Numbered from the stretch's first letter, positions 32,518 to 41,860 are shown. The stretch is DNA of 46,918 nucleotides from HGM04593 sp045636125 (GCA_045636125.1 JAZTWX010000007.1:1-46918), one strand, 5' to 3'. Made by a program: numbers and translations. Notes: generated by a model not told the origin, from the sequence alone.

Positions 32518-34020
32518 ATGGCGGAATTTGAATTGATTGCCAAGACCTTTCAAGGCTTGGAAGAGGTGTTGGCCGGTGAACTTGTTGCCCTTGGAGCCAA
32601 CAATGTGCAGATAGGTCGTAGAATGGTCTCGTTTACGGGTGACAATGCCCTTATGTACAAGGCCAATTTCCATTTGAGAACAGCGGTTCGCATTTTGAAA
32701 CCCATTCTTCATTTCAAAGCCTCCGATGCCGACGAGGTTTATAATGTTATAAAGAGCATTGAGTGGGAAGAATATCTCGACGCAAATTCCACCTTCTCGG
32801 TCGACTCGGTGGTTTACAGCGATGTCTTCCGCCACTCGAAATTTGTGGCCTATCGCGTGAAGGACGCCATTGCCGACTATTTCAACGAAAAGACCGGTCG
32901 TCGTCCATCGGTGCGTCTCAATAACCCCGACCTTGTATTCCACATTCACATTTCCCACGAGGAGTGTACCCTTGCATTCGACAGTTCGGGCGAGTCGTTG
33001 CACCGCCGTGGTTACCGCGTTGAAACCGGTGCCGCTCCCATAAACGAGGTGCTTGCTGCGGGTATGATTATGCTCACAGGCTGGCACGGAGAGTGCGATT
33101 TCATCGACCCTATGTGCGGTTCGGGAACAATTCCCATTGAGGCTGCGCTCATTGCTCGCAATATAGCTCCCGGTCTGTTCCGCAAGGGCTATGCGTTTGA
33201 AAAATGGAAAGATTTCGACGAGGAGCTCTTTCGTTCAATCTACGAGGACGACTCGCTTGAACGTGAGTTCAACTACAAGATATATGGTTACGATGTTGAT
33301 GGCCGTATGGTGGCCTGCGCGCGCAAGAACGTGAAATCGGCTATGATGGGCGATATTGTGGAGATTGAGTGCCGCGATATTAAAGACTTTGTAGAGCCCG
33401 CTTCACGCGCTATTATGGTTGTGAACCCTCCCTATGGCGAGCGTCTTGTGTCGGACAAAATATTGGAGATTTACAAAAACCTCGGCTCTCGCCTGAAACA
33501 CGCCTTCCAGGGCAACGAGGCTTGGGTTATCAGCAGTAATTACGACTGCTTCGACCAGATTGGTCTTAAGGCGTCGGCCCGCATCGCCCTCTTCAACGGC
33601 GACCTCGACTGCGAGTTCCGCAAGTTCGAGCTTTTCCAGGGTAAGTTCAAGGGCTTCCGCGAGGAGGGTAACACTTTGAAAAAGGATTTTGCCCCCTTGA
33701 AGAGAAAATCGCGTCTCACAGGCCTCGATGGCGAGCAGCGCCCGTCCCGTTCGGAGCGTCGCGACGAATTTTCGGCAGAGGTGAGCGACGAGTCGATGCG
33801 TCGCCGCAGGGAGCTTGAATCTTATTTCAACCGTCCCGGAGCGCAGAAGATGAGAAAAAAACACGATGAAAAGGGCGAAAAACCTTCGCGTCCTTCTTCG
33901 CGTGAAGAGCGTGCTCCCCGTGGTGCTGCTCCCCGCAAGAACGATGGCCCCCGTGGCGGAAAAGGCCGGGACAGCCGTGGCGCGCGTCCTCCCTTCAAAG
34001 GCGGTGCAAAAAAACGTTGA
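32518..34020 (+). CDS. THUMP-domain 23S rRNA methyltransferase (RlmL-like)
   Basis: A 500-residue class I SAM-dependent RNA methyltransferase. A THUMP RNA-binding domain covers about 50-160. The Rossmann domain has DPMCGSGTIPIEAAL (from 197, SAM binding) and the catalytic NPPY (303-306), as expected of N2-guanine methyltransferases like RlmL (G2445). The second enzyme half found in E. coli RlmKL is missing. After about residue 395 comes a basic, disordered tail of about 105 residues rich in Arg, Lys, Gly and Pro (RRRRELESYF; RGAAPRKNDGPRGGKGRD). It is transcribed away from the transglycosylase gene; no strong promoter was found. Confidence 0.88.
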   Translation: MAEFELIAKTFQGLEEVLAGELVALGANNVQIGRRMVSFTGDNALMYKANFHLRTAVRILKPILHFKASDADEVYNVIKSIEWEEYLDANSTFSVDSVVYSDVFRHSKFVAYRVKDAIADYFNEKTGRRPSVRLNNPDLVFHIHISHEECTLAFDSSGESLHRRGYRVETGAAPINEVLAAGMIMLTGWHGECDFIDPMCGSGTIPIEAALIARNIAPGLFRKGYAFEKWKDFDEELFRSIYEDDSLEREFNYKIYGYDVDGRMVACARKNVKSAMMGDIVEIECRDIKDFVEPASRAIMVVNPPYGERLVSDKILEIYKNLGSRLKHAFQGNEAWVISSNYDCFDQIGLKASARIALFNGDLDCEFRKFELFQGKFKGFREEGNTLKKDFAPLKRKSRLTGLDGEQRPSRSERRDEFSAEVSDESMRRRRELESYFNRPGAQKMRKKHDEKGEKPSRPSSREERAPRGAAPRKNDGPRGGKGRDSRGARPPFKGGAKKR

Positions 34021-34074
34021 CCTCCCTCTCGCGGTAAAAAAGTGCATAATTGACAAATAATAAAATATTATAAT

Positions 34075-35343
34075 ATGAGAATACTACTATTGGGCAGTGG
34101 CGGCCGTGAACACGCGCTTGCTTGGAAAATTTCACAAAGTGCAAAATTGGAAAAACTCTACATTGCACCAGGAAACGCAGGAACATCGCAAGTGGGCGAG
34201 AACGTTAATATTTCGGCTTGCGACTTTGATGCAGTTGCCGAATTTGTGCTTGCCAACAAGGTGAATATGGTTGTAGTCGGTCCCGAGGATCCCCTCGTGA
34301 AGGGTGTATACGACTATTTCCAAGCCGACGAGAGGCTTAAGCACGTTGCAGTCATCGGTCCCACCCGTGCGGCAGCGGAACTCGAGGGAAGCAAGAGCTT
34401 TGCAAAGGATTTTATGCAGCGCCACAACATCCCCACAGCTGCCTATCGTGCCTTTACTGCAGCCGAAAAAGAGGAGGCTTACCGTTTCCTTGAGGGGCTT
34501 AAGGCTCCTTACGTGCTCAAAGCCGATGGTCTTTGCGCCGGAAAGGGCGTGCTCATTCTCCCCTCGCTCGAGGAGGCGAAAAAGAGCCTCGACGAGATGT
34601 TCGACGGAATGTTCGGCTCATCATCGGCAACAGTGGTTATCGAGGAGTTCCTCGACGGTATAGAGTGCTCGGTATTTGTGCTCACCGACGGAAAGGATTA
34701 TGTTATCCTGCCCGAGGCGAAAGACTACAAACGTGTGGGCGAGGGTAACACCGGTCTCAATACCGGTGGTATGGGTTCTATCTCACCCGTCCCCTTTGCA
34801 ACGAAGGAGTGGATGAAAAAGGTTGAGGACAGAATTATCCGTCCCACAGTGGAGGGCCTTGTAGCCGATAATCTCCTCTACAAAGGTTTCATCTTCTTCG
34901 GTCTTATAAACGTAGAGGGCGAGCCTATGGTAATTGAGTACAACGTGCGTATGGGCGACCCCGAAACGGAGTCGGTTATGCTGCGCCTGAAGAGCGACAT
35001 TGTGGAGCTTTTCGAAAAGGTGGGCAACGGTACTCTCGCGTGTACAACCGTTGAGTTCGACGAGAGAACAGCCGTGTGCGTGATGCTCGTGTCGGGCGGT
35101 TACCCCGAAGCCTACGATAAGGGCTATGTTATGACCGGTTGGGAGAATGTGAAGGATAGCATCCTCTTCCACGCAGGAACAGCTCGCAAGGGCGACGACG
35201 TTGTTACAGCGGGCGGCCGTGTGCTTGCAGTGAGCTCATATGGCAACAATCGTGCCGAGGCTCTCGAAAAGTCTTTCCGTTCGGCCAGCGAGATTAATTT
35301 CGAAAAGAAATATTTTAGAGGAGATATAGGTTTTGACTTATAA
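34075..35343 (+). CDS. purD: Phosphoribosylamine-glycine ligase
   Basis: A 422-residue ATP-grasp enzyme that joins glycine to phosphoribosylamine in the second step of purine synthesis. The N-terminal GSGGREHALAW (7-17), the ATP-binding KADGLCAGKGV and the glycine/ATP site GMGSISP and RMGDPETE are all present. Length is standard. The following membrane-protein gene overlaps its 3' end by 11 bases. Confidence 0.97.
   Translation: MRILLLGSGGREHALAWKISQSAKLEKLYIAPGNAGTSQVGENVNISACDFDAVAEFVLANKVNMVVVGPEDPLVKGVYDYFQADERLKHVAVIGPTRAAAELEGSKSFAKDFMQRHNIPTAAYRAFTAAEKEEAYRFLEGLKAPYVLKADGLCAGKGVLILPSLEEAKKSLDEMFDGMFGSSSATVVIEEFLDGIECSVFVLTDGKDYVILPEAKDYKRVGEGNTGLNTGGMGSISPVPFATKEWMKKVEDRIIRPTVEGLVADNLLYKGFIFFGLINVEGEPMVIEYNVRMGDPETESVMLRLKSDIVELFEKVGNGTLACTTVEFDERTAVCVMLVSGGYPEAYDKGYVMTGWENVKDSILFHAGTARKGDDVVTAGGRVLAVSSYGNNRAEALEKSFRSASEINFEKKYFRGDIGFDL
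35318..35323 (+). promoter_or_regulatory. Shine-Dalgarno-like site for the TTG-start membrane protein
   Basis: GAGGAG lies 9 bases before TTG 35333, inside the end of purD. Such purine-rich sites are rare in this window, so it favours the TTG start and coupling to purD. Confidence 0.45.
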
Positions 35344-36307
35344 TAAGACGTTACTAGGGCATTTTGTTGTCACGGGTTATCCTGCGACAACAATGCTCTT
35401 TGTTTCGTTTTTGCTGTGGGTTGCAGGCGCGGTGCGCGGTGTGGGCTGTGCCGAAACGCTTGCCTCTGCGGCCGGACTATCCTTTGTGGGCGATACTGTG
35501 GCGCGCATCCTTTCGTTGGTTGCCTTCCTTTCCACAGCCTTTGTACTTAACCACATTTATATTTTCGAGAGGCGCGTGCCGTTTCTTATGCCGCTTTTTC
35601 TTTGGTTTGCAGCAGCTTTTGTCTTCCTGCACGCCGACTATGCAGCCTCTCTCTCGCTTATTCCTTTTATATTGACTATTGCGCAGCTCTTCTACTCGTG
35701 TGGCGAGCAGGGTGGAGTGCGTCCTCTTTTCGGAGCGTTTGCAATGCTTTCGTTTGCCTCGCTCTTCCTCTTGCAGTTTGCTTTTTTGCTGCTCCCGTTG
35801 CTGCTTTTTGTGGTTTTTTCGCGTGGCAATGGTGTGCGCGAGTTCTTTGTAGCTGCTCTGGGAGTGTTGGCGCCTTATTGGCTGCTGTTTGGGGTTGTGT
35901 ATCTTTTCCCGCAGCTTGACTGGCTGTTGCTGCCGCTTAGAATAGGGTGGATAAACCTTGTGACGCCGGCCGCAATAACTATCTCTCCGCTTATGGATGC
36001 GGTGCTGGCAGTGGAGGTGCTTGTGTGGGTGGTTGCTGTGTATTTTTTCTTTACATCGTCGTCGCCCGCAAAACCCCTTTTGCGTCGCCGCTTGTTGTTT
36101 GTAATATTGCTTAACCTTTTTCTGTGGTTCCTTTCGTGGGTGCTGCCGCAGGACTTTTTCCTGTTGCTCGCGTGGCGCTTGCCCGGTACTGCCATTATGG
36201 CCTCTTATGTCTTTGCTATAAAGGTTACGCGCCTTGCTAACATATATTTTATAGTGCTTAACGTATTGTTGATTTTTATAGCTGCCTGCTGCTTATGGAT
36301 TGGTTGA
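35333..36307 (+). CDS. Polytopic membrane protein, unknown function
   Basis: A 324-residue, very hydrophobic protein with about eight to nine predicted membrane helices and almost no soluble domain. It looks like the DUF6427-type proteins found beside purD in Bacteroidota, though I assign that only from memory of context. The TTG at 35333 overlaps purD by 11 bases and has a purine-rich site before it; the first in-frame ATG is 35393, which would cut part of the first hydrophobic region. The end overlaps the next membrane-protein gene by 13 bases. Triple overlap suggests tight co-expression. No catalytic motif is visible. Confidence 0.78.
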   Translation: MTYNKTLLGHFVVTGYPATTMLFVSFLLWVAGAVRGVGCAETLASAAGLSFVGDTVARILSLVAFLSTAFVLNHIYIFERRVPFLMPLFLWFAAAFVFLHADYAASLSLIPFILTIAQLFYSCGEQGGVRPLFGAFAMLSFASLFLLQFAFLLLPLLLFVVFSRGNGVREFFVAALGVLAPYWLLFGVVYLFPQLDWLLLPLRIGWINLVTPAAITISPLMDAVLAVEVLVWVVAVYFFFTSSSPAKPLLRRRLLFVILLNLFLWFLSWVLPQDFFLLLAWRLPGTAIMASYVFAIKVTRLANIYFIVLNVLLIFIAACCLWIG

Positions 36308-36759
36308 TTAATTTAATGTCGGAGTACGGTTATTGGGGAATGGGAGTGCTTGCGTTCCTGTCGGGTTCCATTGTGCCCATTACAAGTGAGGTTCTTCTGG
36401 TATTCTTTTTGAGTGTGGGGCTTAACGCTGTTGCGCTCACCCTTGTTGCGTCGTTTGGAAATACGTTGGGTGGAATAACCTGTTTCTTTATGGGACGTAT
36501 TGTGAGCAAGGAGAAGGCTGTTGCGTTCTTCAAGATAACGCCGCGCCGTATGCAACGTGCCGACAGGATTATACAACGCTATGGTTACTGGGCGGCTGCA
36601 ATATCGTTTGTTCCCGTTATTGGCGAGACTCTGCTTGTGATGCTGGGTGTTATGCGCGTGTCGTGGTGGAGGGTTGCAATTGTGATGGCGGTGGGCAAGC
36701 TCATACGCTACGCTTTCATCACATTCTCTTACACCGGCGTTATGCAGCTTTTGGGGTAA
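36295..36759 (+). CDS. YqaA/DedA-type membrane protein
   Basis: A 154-residue membrane protein of the YqaA/SNARE-associated (DedA-like) family. It shows the re-entrant helix pair features: a hydrophobic start with FLSGSIVPITSEVLLV, the conserved GNTLGGITCFFMGR and the second half FVPVIGETLLVMLGVMRVSWWR. DedA relatives include lipid flippases (undecaprenyl phosphate, phosphatidylethanolamine), so a role in lipid recycling is possible. It overlaps the preceding gene by 13 bases; 8 bases separate its stop from the convergent radical SAM gene, with no terminator hairpin seen. Confidence 0.87.
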   Translation: MDWLINLMSEYGYWGMGVLAFLSGSIVPITSEVLLVFFLSVGLNAVALTLVASFGNTLGGITCFFMGRIVSKEKAVAFFKITPRRMQRADRIIQRYGYWAAAISFVPVIGETLLVMLGVMRVSWWRVAIVMAVGKLIRYAFITFSYTGVMQLLG

Positions 36760-36767
36760 CTGTTTAA

Positions 36768-37544
36768 TCAGTACGACGCTCCGGCTTTTATTCCCTCCTC
36801 TTTTAGCAAGGTCACAATGCGGTCGAGCTCTTCGTGGCTTGCCTTCTGCAGTCCTTGCACAGGTGTCTCGCGGTCTATTGTGTATATCATAACCTCACGC
36901 GGTGCAATGTACTTCACGGCCTGAATCCACGGCAGTACAAACTCGTCGGTGGTGTTGTTTATGTCGCGTCCGTCGACGTTTCCTTTCATAAACATTGTCT
37001 GCACTGCGATGTGGCCGTTGAAGGCTCTCATCTTTTCAATAATATCCTTTACATTGTATGCTCCCGTGGGGCGGTCCACAGTGTTTATGTAGGCGGTGTC
37101 CACGGTGTCGAGCTTGAGGATGTTGTTGTCGACCTTCTTCAGCGCCTCGAATACGCGCTCTCTTGTGATGAGCGTGGCGTTGCTCAGTACGCTCACTTTT
37201 GCAGCAGGGCACAGTTCGTTGCGTAGGGCTATGGTGTCGTCTATAATTTCCGGAAATTGCGGGTGGATGGTGGGCTCGCCGTTGCCGGCAAAGGTGAGTA
37301 CATCGGGGGTTATTCCCTCGCTGCGCATCTGCAACAGTTTCTCGCGTAGAGCCTCGGACACTGCTGCGCGTGTGGGCAAGGGATGGTGGCTGCGACGCTG
37401 TGCGTTGAGCCCGCACTCGCAGTATACGCAGTCGAAGGTGCATACTTTTCCATCGTCGGGCAACAGGTTGATGCCTAACGATATACCTAGCCGGCGGCTG
37501 TGTATGGGCCCGAATATGGGTGAGGGGAAAATTATTGTAGCCAT
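36768..37544 (-). CDS. Radical SAM protein, TYW1-like (COG0731 type)
   Basis: A 258-residue radical SAM enzyme. The [4Fe-4S] motif CTFDCVYC (CxxxCxxC) lies at about 35-42, followed by another Cys. The glycine-rich SAM region is TFAGNGEPTIHPQF, and VLSNATLI and KLDTVDTAYINTVDRP match the core barrel of proteins annotated as wyosine-synthase-like radical SAM proteins. Substrate is unknown. The frame is open to 37592 but MATIIFPSPIFGPIHSRR is the usual start, giving 7 bases after the preceding transferase gene. It is last in the argS operon. Confidence 0.85.
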   Translation of the reverse strand: MATIIFPSPIFGPIHSRRLGISLGINLLPDDGKVCTFDCVYCECGLNAQRRSHHPLPTRAAVSEALREKLLQMRSEGITPDVLTFAGNGEPTIHPQFPEIIDDTIALRNELCPAAKVSVLSNATLITRERVFEALKKVDNNILKLDTVDTAYINTVDRPTGAYNVKDIIEKMRAFNGHIAVQTMFMKGNVDGRDINNTTDEFVLPWIQAVKYIAPREVMIYTIDRETPVQGLQKASHEELDRIVTLLKEEGIKAGASY

Positions 37545-37551
37545 TATCTCC

Positions 37552-39369
37552 TTAATTGCTTTTGTCGTCTGCAATGGGTGTCTTTCCTCCATTTGTCAAG
37601 AGCATCTCCCTTGTGTATCTGTACTCTTTGTAGGCGAGTGAATTGGCTGTGTCGAAATGGTCGCTTTTTATGTCGAGCAGGCCGCAGAACAGCTCATAGA
37701 CAAGGTCGTTGGTGAAGTATTTGTCTTTGTTGGCGCGCAGTGCGTCGTAACGTTCCTTATGACGGCTTACATAGTCGTCGGTGCAGATTATTGCAAGTGG
37801 AATCTTTACCATACCGAATCCTATGAATTGCGGGGTGCGGCGCGCGTCGGGTATGCAGGCGTGGTCGCTGAAATAGAGCATTGCCTGCAGGTTGAGCTTC
37901 TCGCAGCCATACTCGTATATCTTTTTCATAAGCCCGTCGGTGTACCTGATGGAGTTCATATAATTGGGTATGGGGTCCTCTACGCCAGGCTCGCCCCACA
38001 CGGTTGCCTCTTTGGGGTAGCGGTTGAGGAAGTTACAGTGGCTGCCTTTGAGGTGTACCACAAGGAGGTTGTTCTTTGCGGGGTCTACCTCGTCGAGGAA
38101 AGTGAGGAGTGCCTCGTCGTGTAGTATGCAGCCAAACTCTTTAGTTACCCATTTGGCAGTGTCGCTGCTCCTTGCAACGAGTGTTATCGATGTGTCGAAA
38201 CGGCTAATATAGCCCTGGTTGCTGTACCAGTTTATGGTGTATCCGGCCTTGCGGGCAATGTCTACAATGGAGATTGCCTCCTGGAACTCCTTGTCGTTGT
38301 AGAGGTTCTTCTCGGTGAGTGCGCGTTCAAGCGTGGGGACAGTCTGCAGGGCGCAAGAGTATGCATTGGGGAAAATGATGTTCTGCTCGCTCTTTTCCTT
38401 CATCTCGCGCAGCCACGGTGTGGTGTCGTGCTCCATAGGTGTGAATGCGCTCATATATTCGCGTGAGGCCGACTCGCCTATTATCATAATGTAGGTGTGA
38501 GGCTCGTTGCAAGGTGTTCCTAACTGTTTCAGCTGCAGCCCGGCTACTCGCTTGTCCACGTTTTCCTTGTATTTCTGTATCTGTCGGCGGTATTCCATTA
38601 CATCGACATACTGCTGCGGGAGGCCGCTTCTCATAAGGTAGCTTTTCTTGCCTATCCACAGTTTCTTTGTGAAAAGGAGTATGTAAAGAACAGCTGCTAC
38701 AAGGGCGGGAGTGTTGTTCCCGGCGTATCCGATAGAGAGGCTCTCGCCGGCAATGCACGCAAAAAGCATTGCGGCCAACGCTACAACTATTGCAATAGTG
38801 GCAATGGGGTTCATTGCCTTTATGAACTCTTTTATTTCGGGACGGTTGGTCTCTATTGCAGCCTGTATTCCGTTCTCGTCAATGGGAGCCTTGTACATAA
38901 AATAGTGTCCCCATTGTATTGCGCCCATAATAAGAAGGGCGAAAAGCAACAGGGATATAATTATGTCGGCAACAATTATAAAGGCGGGGACAAAGGTGAG
39001 CACAATTACCTTTACTGCAATAATCCAGCCTGCAAGGTATATGCCGAAGAGGATGTCGATGTATCGGCCATACAATGGTGTCTCTTTTCCGTTGCCTATT
39101 GCCGATACTATGGCGAAAGTCGCTCCGTAGAGTGTGCACACTGCAAGGTTGAAGAGCATAGCAGGGCTTGTTACCGGAATTTGTGCAAAGAAGACAGGAG
39201 TGGTGGCCAGGAGCGTTGCCTTCAGCAATTGGGTGGCGCGTCTTCTTGTTGTTCCTTTTGTTGTTCCTTTGTTGAACAGGAGGTATATTGTGAAGTTCAA
39301 CAGGTACATTGCGGCTGCAAGAATTACATATTCCCAAATATTGGTTCCGCTGAAATTAAAGTTCTGCAT
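37552..39369 (-). CDS. Phosphoethanolamine-transferase-like (EptA/sulfatase family) membrane enzyme
   Basis: A 605-residue inner-membrane enzyme. About five to six membrane helices fill residues 10-240 and a periplasmic alkaline-phosphatase-like domain fills the rest. Key motifs: IIGESASREYMSAF with Ser300 at the place of the Thr nucleophile of EptA; SYSCALQTVPTLERALT-like segment for metal/substrate; HLKGSHCNF; and SDHACIPDARR for the metal site. Family members move phosphoethanolamine from phosphatidylethanolamine to lipid A or LPS core, lowering negative charge and binding of polymyxin-like peptides; that role is inference here. It follows rnhA by 22 bases. A separate long open frame on the other strand is a shadow. 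Confidence 0.83.
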   Translation of the reverse strand: MQNFNFSGTNIWEYVILAAAMYLLNFTIYLLFNKGTTKGTTRRRATQLLKATLLATTPVFFAQIPVTSPAMLFNLAVCTLYGATFAIVSAIGNGKETPLYGRYIDILFGIYLAGWIIAVKVIVLTFVPAFIIVADIIISLLLFALLIMGAIQWGHYFMYKAPIDENGIQAAIETNRPEIKEFIKAMNPIATIAIVVALAAMLFACIAGESLSIGYAGNNTPALVAAVLYILLFTKKLWIGKKSYLMRSGLPQQYVDVMEYRRQIQKYKENVDKRVAGLQLKQLGTPCNEPHTYIMIIGESASREYMSAFTPMEHDTTPWLREMKEKSEQNIIFPNAYSCALQTVPTLERALTEKNLYNDKEFQEAISIVDIARKAGYTINWYSNQGYISRFDTSITLVARSSDTAKWVTKEFGCILHDEALLTFLDEVDPAKNNLLVVHLKGSHCNFLNRYPKEATVWGEPGVEDPIPNYMNSIRYTDGLMKKIYEYGCEKLNLQAMLYFSDHACIPDARRTPQFIGFGMVKIPLAIICTDDYVSRHKERYDALRANKDKYFTNDLVYELFCGLLDIKSDHFDTANSLAYKEYRYTREMLLTNGGKTPIADDKSN

Positions 39370-39391
39370 ATCCTTAAATATTTAATTGTTG

Positions 39392-40015
39392 CTATTTCCT
39401 CCCAAAATCGGCGGGAATTTCTCCCCAGCTGCTCGTTTCCCATTTTATTAGCGGGTTGCTGTATGAGTGCTCTCGCAGCCACTTTTCGGCTCGCTCTATA
39501 TACTCAAAGAGTGGGGCGCTTTCGGGGGTGCGTGGCAGTTTTGTCTTGCAGGTTCCCTGTTTCACCCACAAGAGGGCATTGCGGCTGTCGCTGTAAATGG
39601 GCATTGCGCTGTGCTTCTGGTGCAAAAGGGCAAGCGCGTGTACTATCGCAAGAAACTCGCCTATGTTGTTTGTGCCGTATATGGGGCCGAAGTGAAAAAT
39701 CTCCTGCCCTGTTTCGAGGTATACTCCGCGATACTCCATCTGTCCGGGGTTGCCGCTACAGGCAGCATCCACGGCAAGAGCGTTGCGGTATATGTTCGCG
39801 GGCAGTTCCTCCGTTTTCGGCTTTTCGGCTTTTGCTCCCGCTCCGATATATTGGCCGGGCGAGGAACTGTAGGCACGCTGCGCTTCGGGCAGTGTGGCAA
39901 AGCCCTTGTAAAGGGCCTGCTTCACTCCCTCAATCTGTGCGCGGCATTTGTCCCAACTGTCGTAAATGCCGGGCTCCACCCCGTTCCAAACAACGTAGTA
40001 ACGGTTTTTTGCCAT
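39392..40015 (-). CDS. rnhA: Ribonuclease HI with N-terminal viroplasmin domain
   Basis: A 207-residue RNase H that cuts RNA in RNA-DNA hybrids. Residues about 4-50 form the viroplasmin (caulimovirus) domain (YYVVWNGVEPGIYDSWDKC; FATLPEAQRAY) which binds hybrids. The RNase H domain (about 77-207) has all four acidic residues: Asp83 (AVDAACSGNPG), Glu120 (NNIGEF), Asp143 (YSDSRNAL) and Asp203 (IPADFGRK). The frame runs 8 codons further up, but MAKNRYYVVWNG is the conserved start. One base separates it from argS. Confidence 0.94.
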   Translation of the reverse strand: MAKNRYYVVWNGVEPGIYDSWDKCRAQIEGVKQALYKGFATLPEAQRAYSSSPGQYIGAGAKAEKPKTEELPANIYRNALAVDAACSGNPGQMEYRGVYLETGQEIFHFGPIYGTNNIGEFLAIVHALALLHQKHSAMPIYSDSRNALLWVKQGTCKTKLPRTPESAPLFEYIERAEKWLREHSYSNPLIKWETSSWGEIPADFGRK

Positions 40016-40016
40016 T

Positions 40017-41810
40017 TTACATTCTTTCGGGCACCTCAATGCCGAGCAGCCCCATTGCTGTCTTTATAACCTTGCCCACGTTGCGTGTGAGTTTTATGCG
40101 GAAAGCCTTTGCGGCCTTGTCCTCTTCGCGCAGGATGCTGAAGTCGTGGTAGAACTGGTTGTACTCCTTTGCAAGGTCGTATGTGTAGTTTGCAATTCCC
40201 GAGGGTGAGTAGTCGGTGCCGGCCTGGCGTACAATTGCGGGGAAGTCGTTGAGCATCTTTATGATAGAGCACTCTTTCTCGCTTATGCTTGCAGGAGCTT
40301 GTGTGCAGTCGCATACGTCGCCGCTCTCGGCTGCTTTGCGCTCGATTGAGCGTGTGCGGGCGTAAGTGTACTGTATGAAGGGGCCGGTGTTTCCGTTAAA
40401 ATCGATAGACTCTTTGGGGTTGAAGAGCATATTCTTGCGGGCATCGACCTTGAGCATAAAGTATTTGAGCGCTCCCAAGCCGATGATGCGGTAGATGTTG
40501 TCGGCCTCTTCCTCTGTGAGCCCGCTGAGCTTGCCGCCAAGCTCCTCCGATGTCTCGCGTGCGGTCTTAATCATCTCGTCCATAAGGTCATCGGCGTCGA
40601 CAACGGTTCCCTCGCGGCTCTTCATCTTGCCCTCGGGCAACTCAACCATACCGTAAGAGAAGTGTACAAGGCCTTTTCCCCACGAGAATCCAAGCTTGTC
40701 GAGCAGCAACGACAATACCTGGAAGTGGTAGTTCTGCTCGTTACCCACCACATATACCATTTTGTCGATGGGGAAGTCGCGGAAACGCAACTGTGCTGTA
40801 CCTATGTCCTGTGTCATATACACCGATGTGCCGTCGCTGCGCAACAGAAGCTTCTCGTCGAGCCCGTCGGTAGTGAGGTCGGCCCACACCGAATTGTCCT
40901 CGCGGCGGTAGAAGATGCCTTTCTCGAGTCCGCCGAGCACGGTCTCTTTTCCCTCGAGGTAGGTGTCCGACTCGTAATATATCTTGTCAAAATCAACGCC
41001 CAGTCGTTTGTAGGTCTCGTCGAAGCCCTCGTAAACCCAGCCGTTCATTGTGCTCCAGAGCGCGCGTACATCGGCGTCGCCGGCCTCCCATTTCACGAGC
41101 ATTTCTCGTGCTTCGGCCATAAGGGGCGATGCGGCCTCGGCCTCTTCCTTGCTCATTCCGTTTGCCATAAGCTCGTTAAGCTCGGCTTTGTAGTGCTTGT
41201 CGAAAGCAACGTAATAGTCGCCTATGAGGTGGTCGCCCTTCTTGCCGCTGCTTGCGGGTGTTTCGCCGTTACCCCACTTCTGCCAAGCGAGCATAGACTT
41301 GCAAATGTGAATTCCGCGGTCGTTTACAATGTTGGTTTTCACCACTTTGTTGCCGTTTGCGGCGAGAATGTTCGAGAGCGCGTAACCCAAAAGGTTGTTG
41401 CGTATGTGCCCCAAGTGAAGGGGTTTGTTGGTGTTGGGCGAAGAGTACTCAACCATAACAAGGGGAGAGTTCTCGTCGGCTGCTGTTGTGCCCCAAGCCT
41501 CGGAATTGTCGATATTCTGCAATAGCTCAACCCAGTAAGAGGGTGCGATGCAGAGGTTCAGGAATCCCTTTATTACATTGAAACTCTCCACGAGGGGCTG
41601 TGTGGCTGCTATCTTCTCGCCAATCTCTGTGGCAGTCTCCTCGGGGCGCTTTTTAGACATCTGCAGGAAGGGGAACACCACAAGTGTGAAATCTCCCTTA
41701 AACTCTTTGCGTGTCTTCTGCAACTGAATCTTTTCGGCGGCAACTTCTTGCCCGTACAGCTCTTTTATGGCTGCAATAATGCTTTCGTTCAAAATGGTTT
41801 CTATGCTCAT
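40017..41810 (-). CDS. argS: Arginyl-tRNA synthetase
   Basis: A 597-residue class I synthetase. The HIGH signature appears as HLGH (132-135) in SSPNTNKPLHLGHIRNNLLG; the KMSKS loop reads KMKSREG (about 395). The N-terminal Add1 domain and the C-terminal anticodon-binding domain ending in GLLGIEVPERM are typical. It is first in a four-gene operon with rnhA, the transferase gene and the radical SAM gene (gaps 1, 22 and 7 bases). A -7 box lies upstream. Confidence 0.97.
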   Translation of the reverse strand: MSIETILNESIIAAIKELYGQEVAAEKIQLQKTRKEFKGDFTLVVFPFLQMSKKRPEETATEIGEKIAATQPLVESFNVIKGFLNLCIAPSYWVELLQNIDNSEAWGTTAADENSPLVMVEYSSPNTNKPLHLGHIRNNLLGYALSNILAANGNKVVKTNIVNDRGIHICKSMLAWQKWGNGETPASSGKKGDHLIGDYYVAFDKHYKAELNELMANGMSKEEAEAASPLMAEAREMLVKWEAGDADVRALWSTMNGWVYEGFDETYKRLGVDFDKIYYESDTYLEGKETVLGGLEKGIFYRREDNSVWADLTTDGLDEKLLLRSDGTSVYMTQDIGTAQLRFRDFPIDKMVYVVGNEQNYHFQVLSLLLDKLGFSWGKGLVHFSYGMVELPEGKMKSREGTVVDADDLMDEMIKTARETSEELGGKLSGLTEEEADNIYRIIGLGALKYFMLKVDARKNMLFNPKESIDFNGNTGPFIQYTYARTRSIERKAAESGDVCDCTQAPASISEKECSIIKMLNDFPAIVRQAGTDYSPSGIANYTYDLAKEYNQFYHDFSILREEDKAAKAFRIKLTRNVGKVIKTAMGLLGIEVPERM

Positions 41811-41860
41811 ATTCTTGTAATTATTTTATTTCTTAAAATAAGTTTCCGTAATTATGGCGC

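Noticed and set aside
38905..40152. 415-residue + strand open frame over the transferase and rnhA genes
   Set aside because: Cys/Arg/Ser-rich translation antisense to two genes with intact catalytic motifs.
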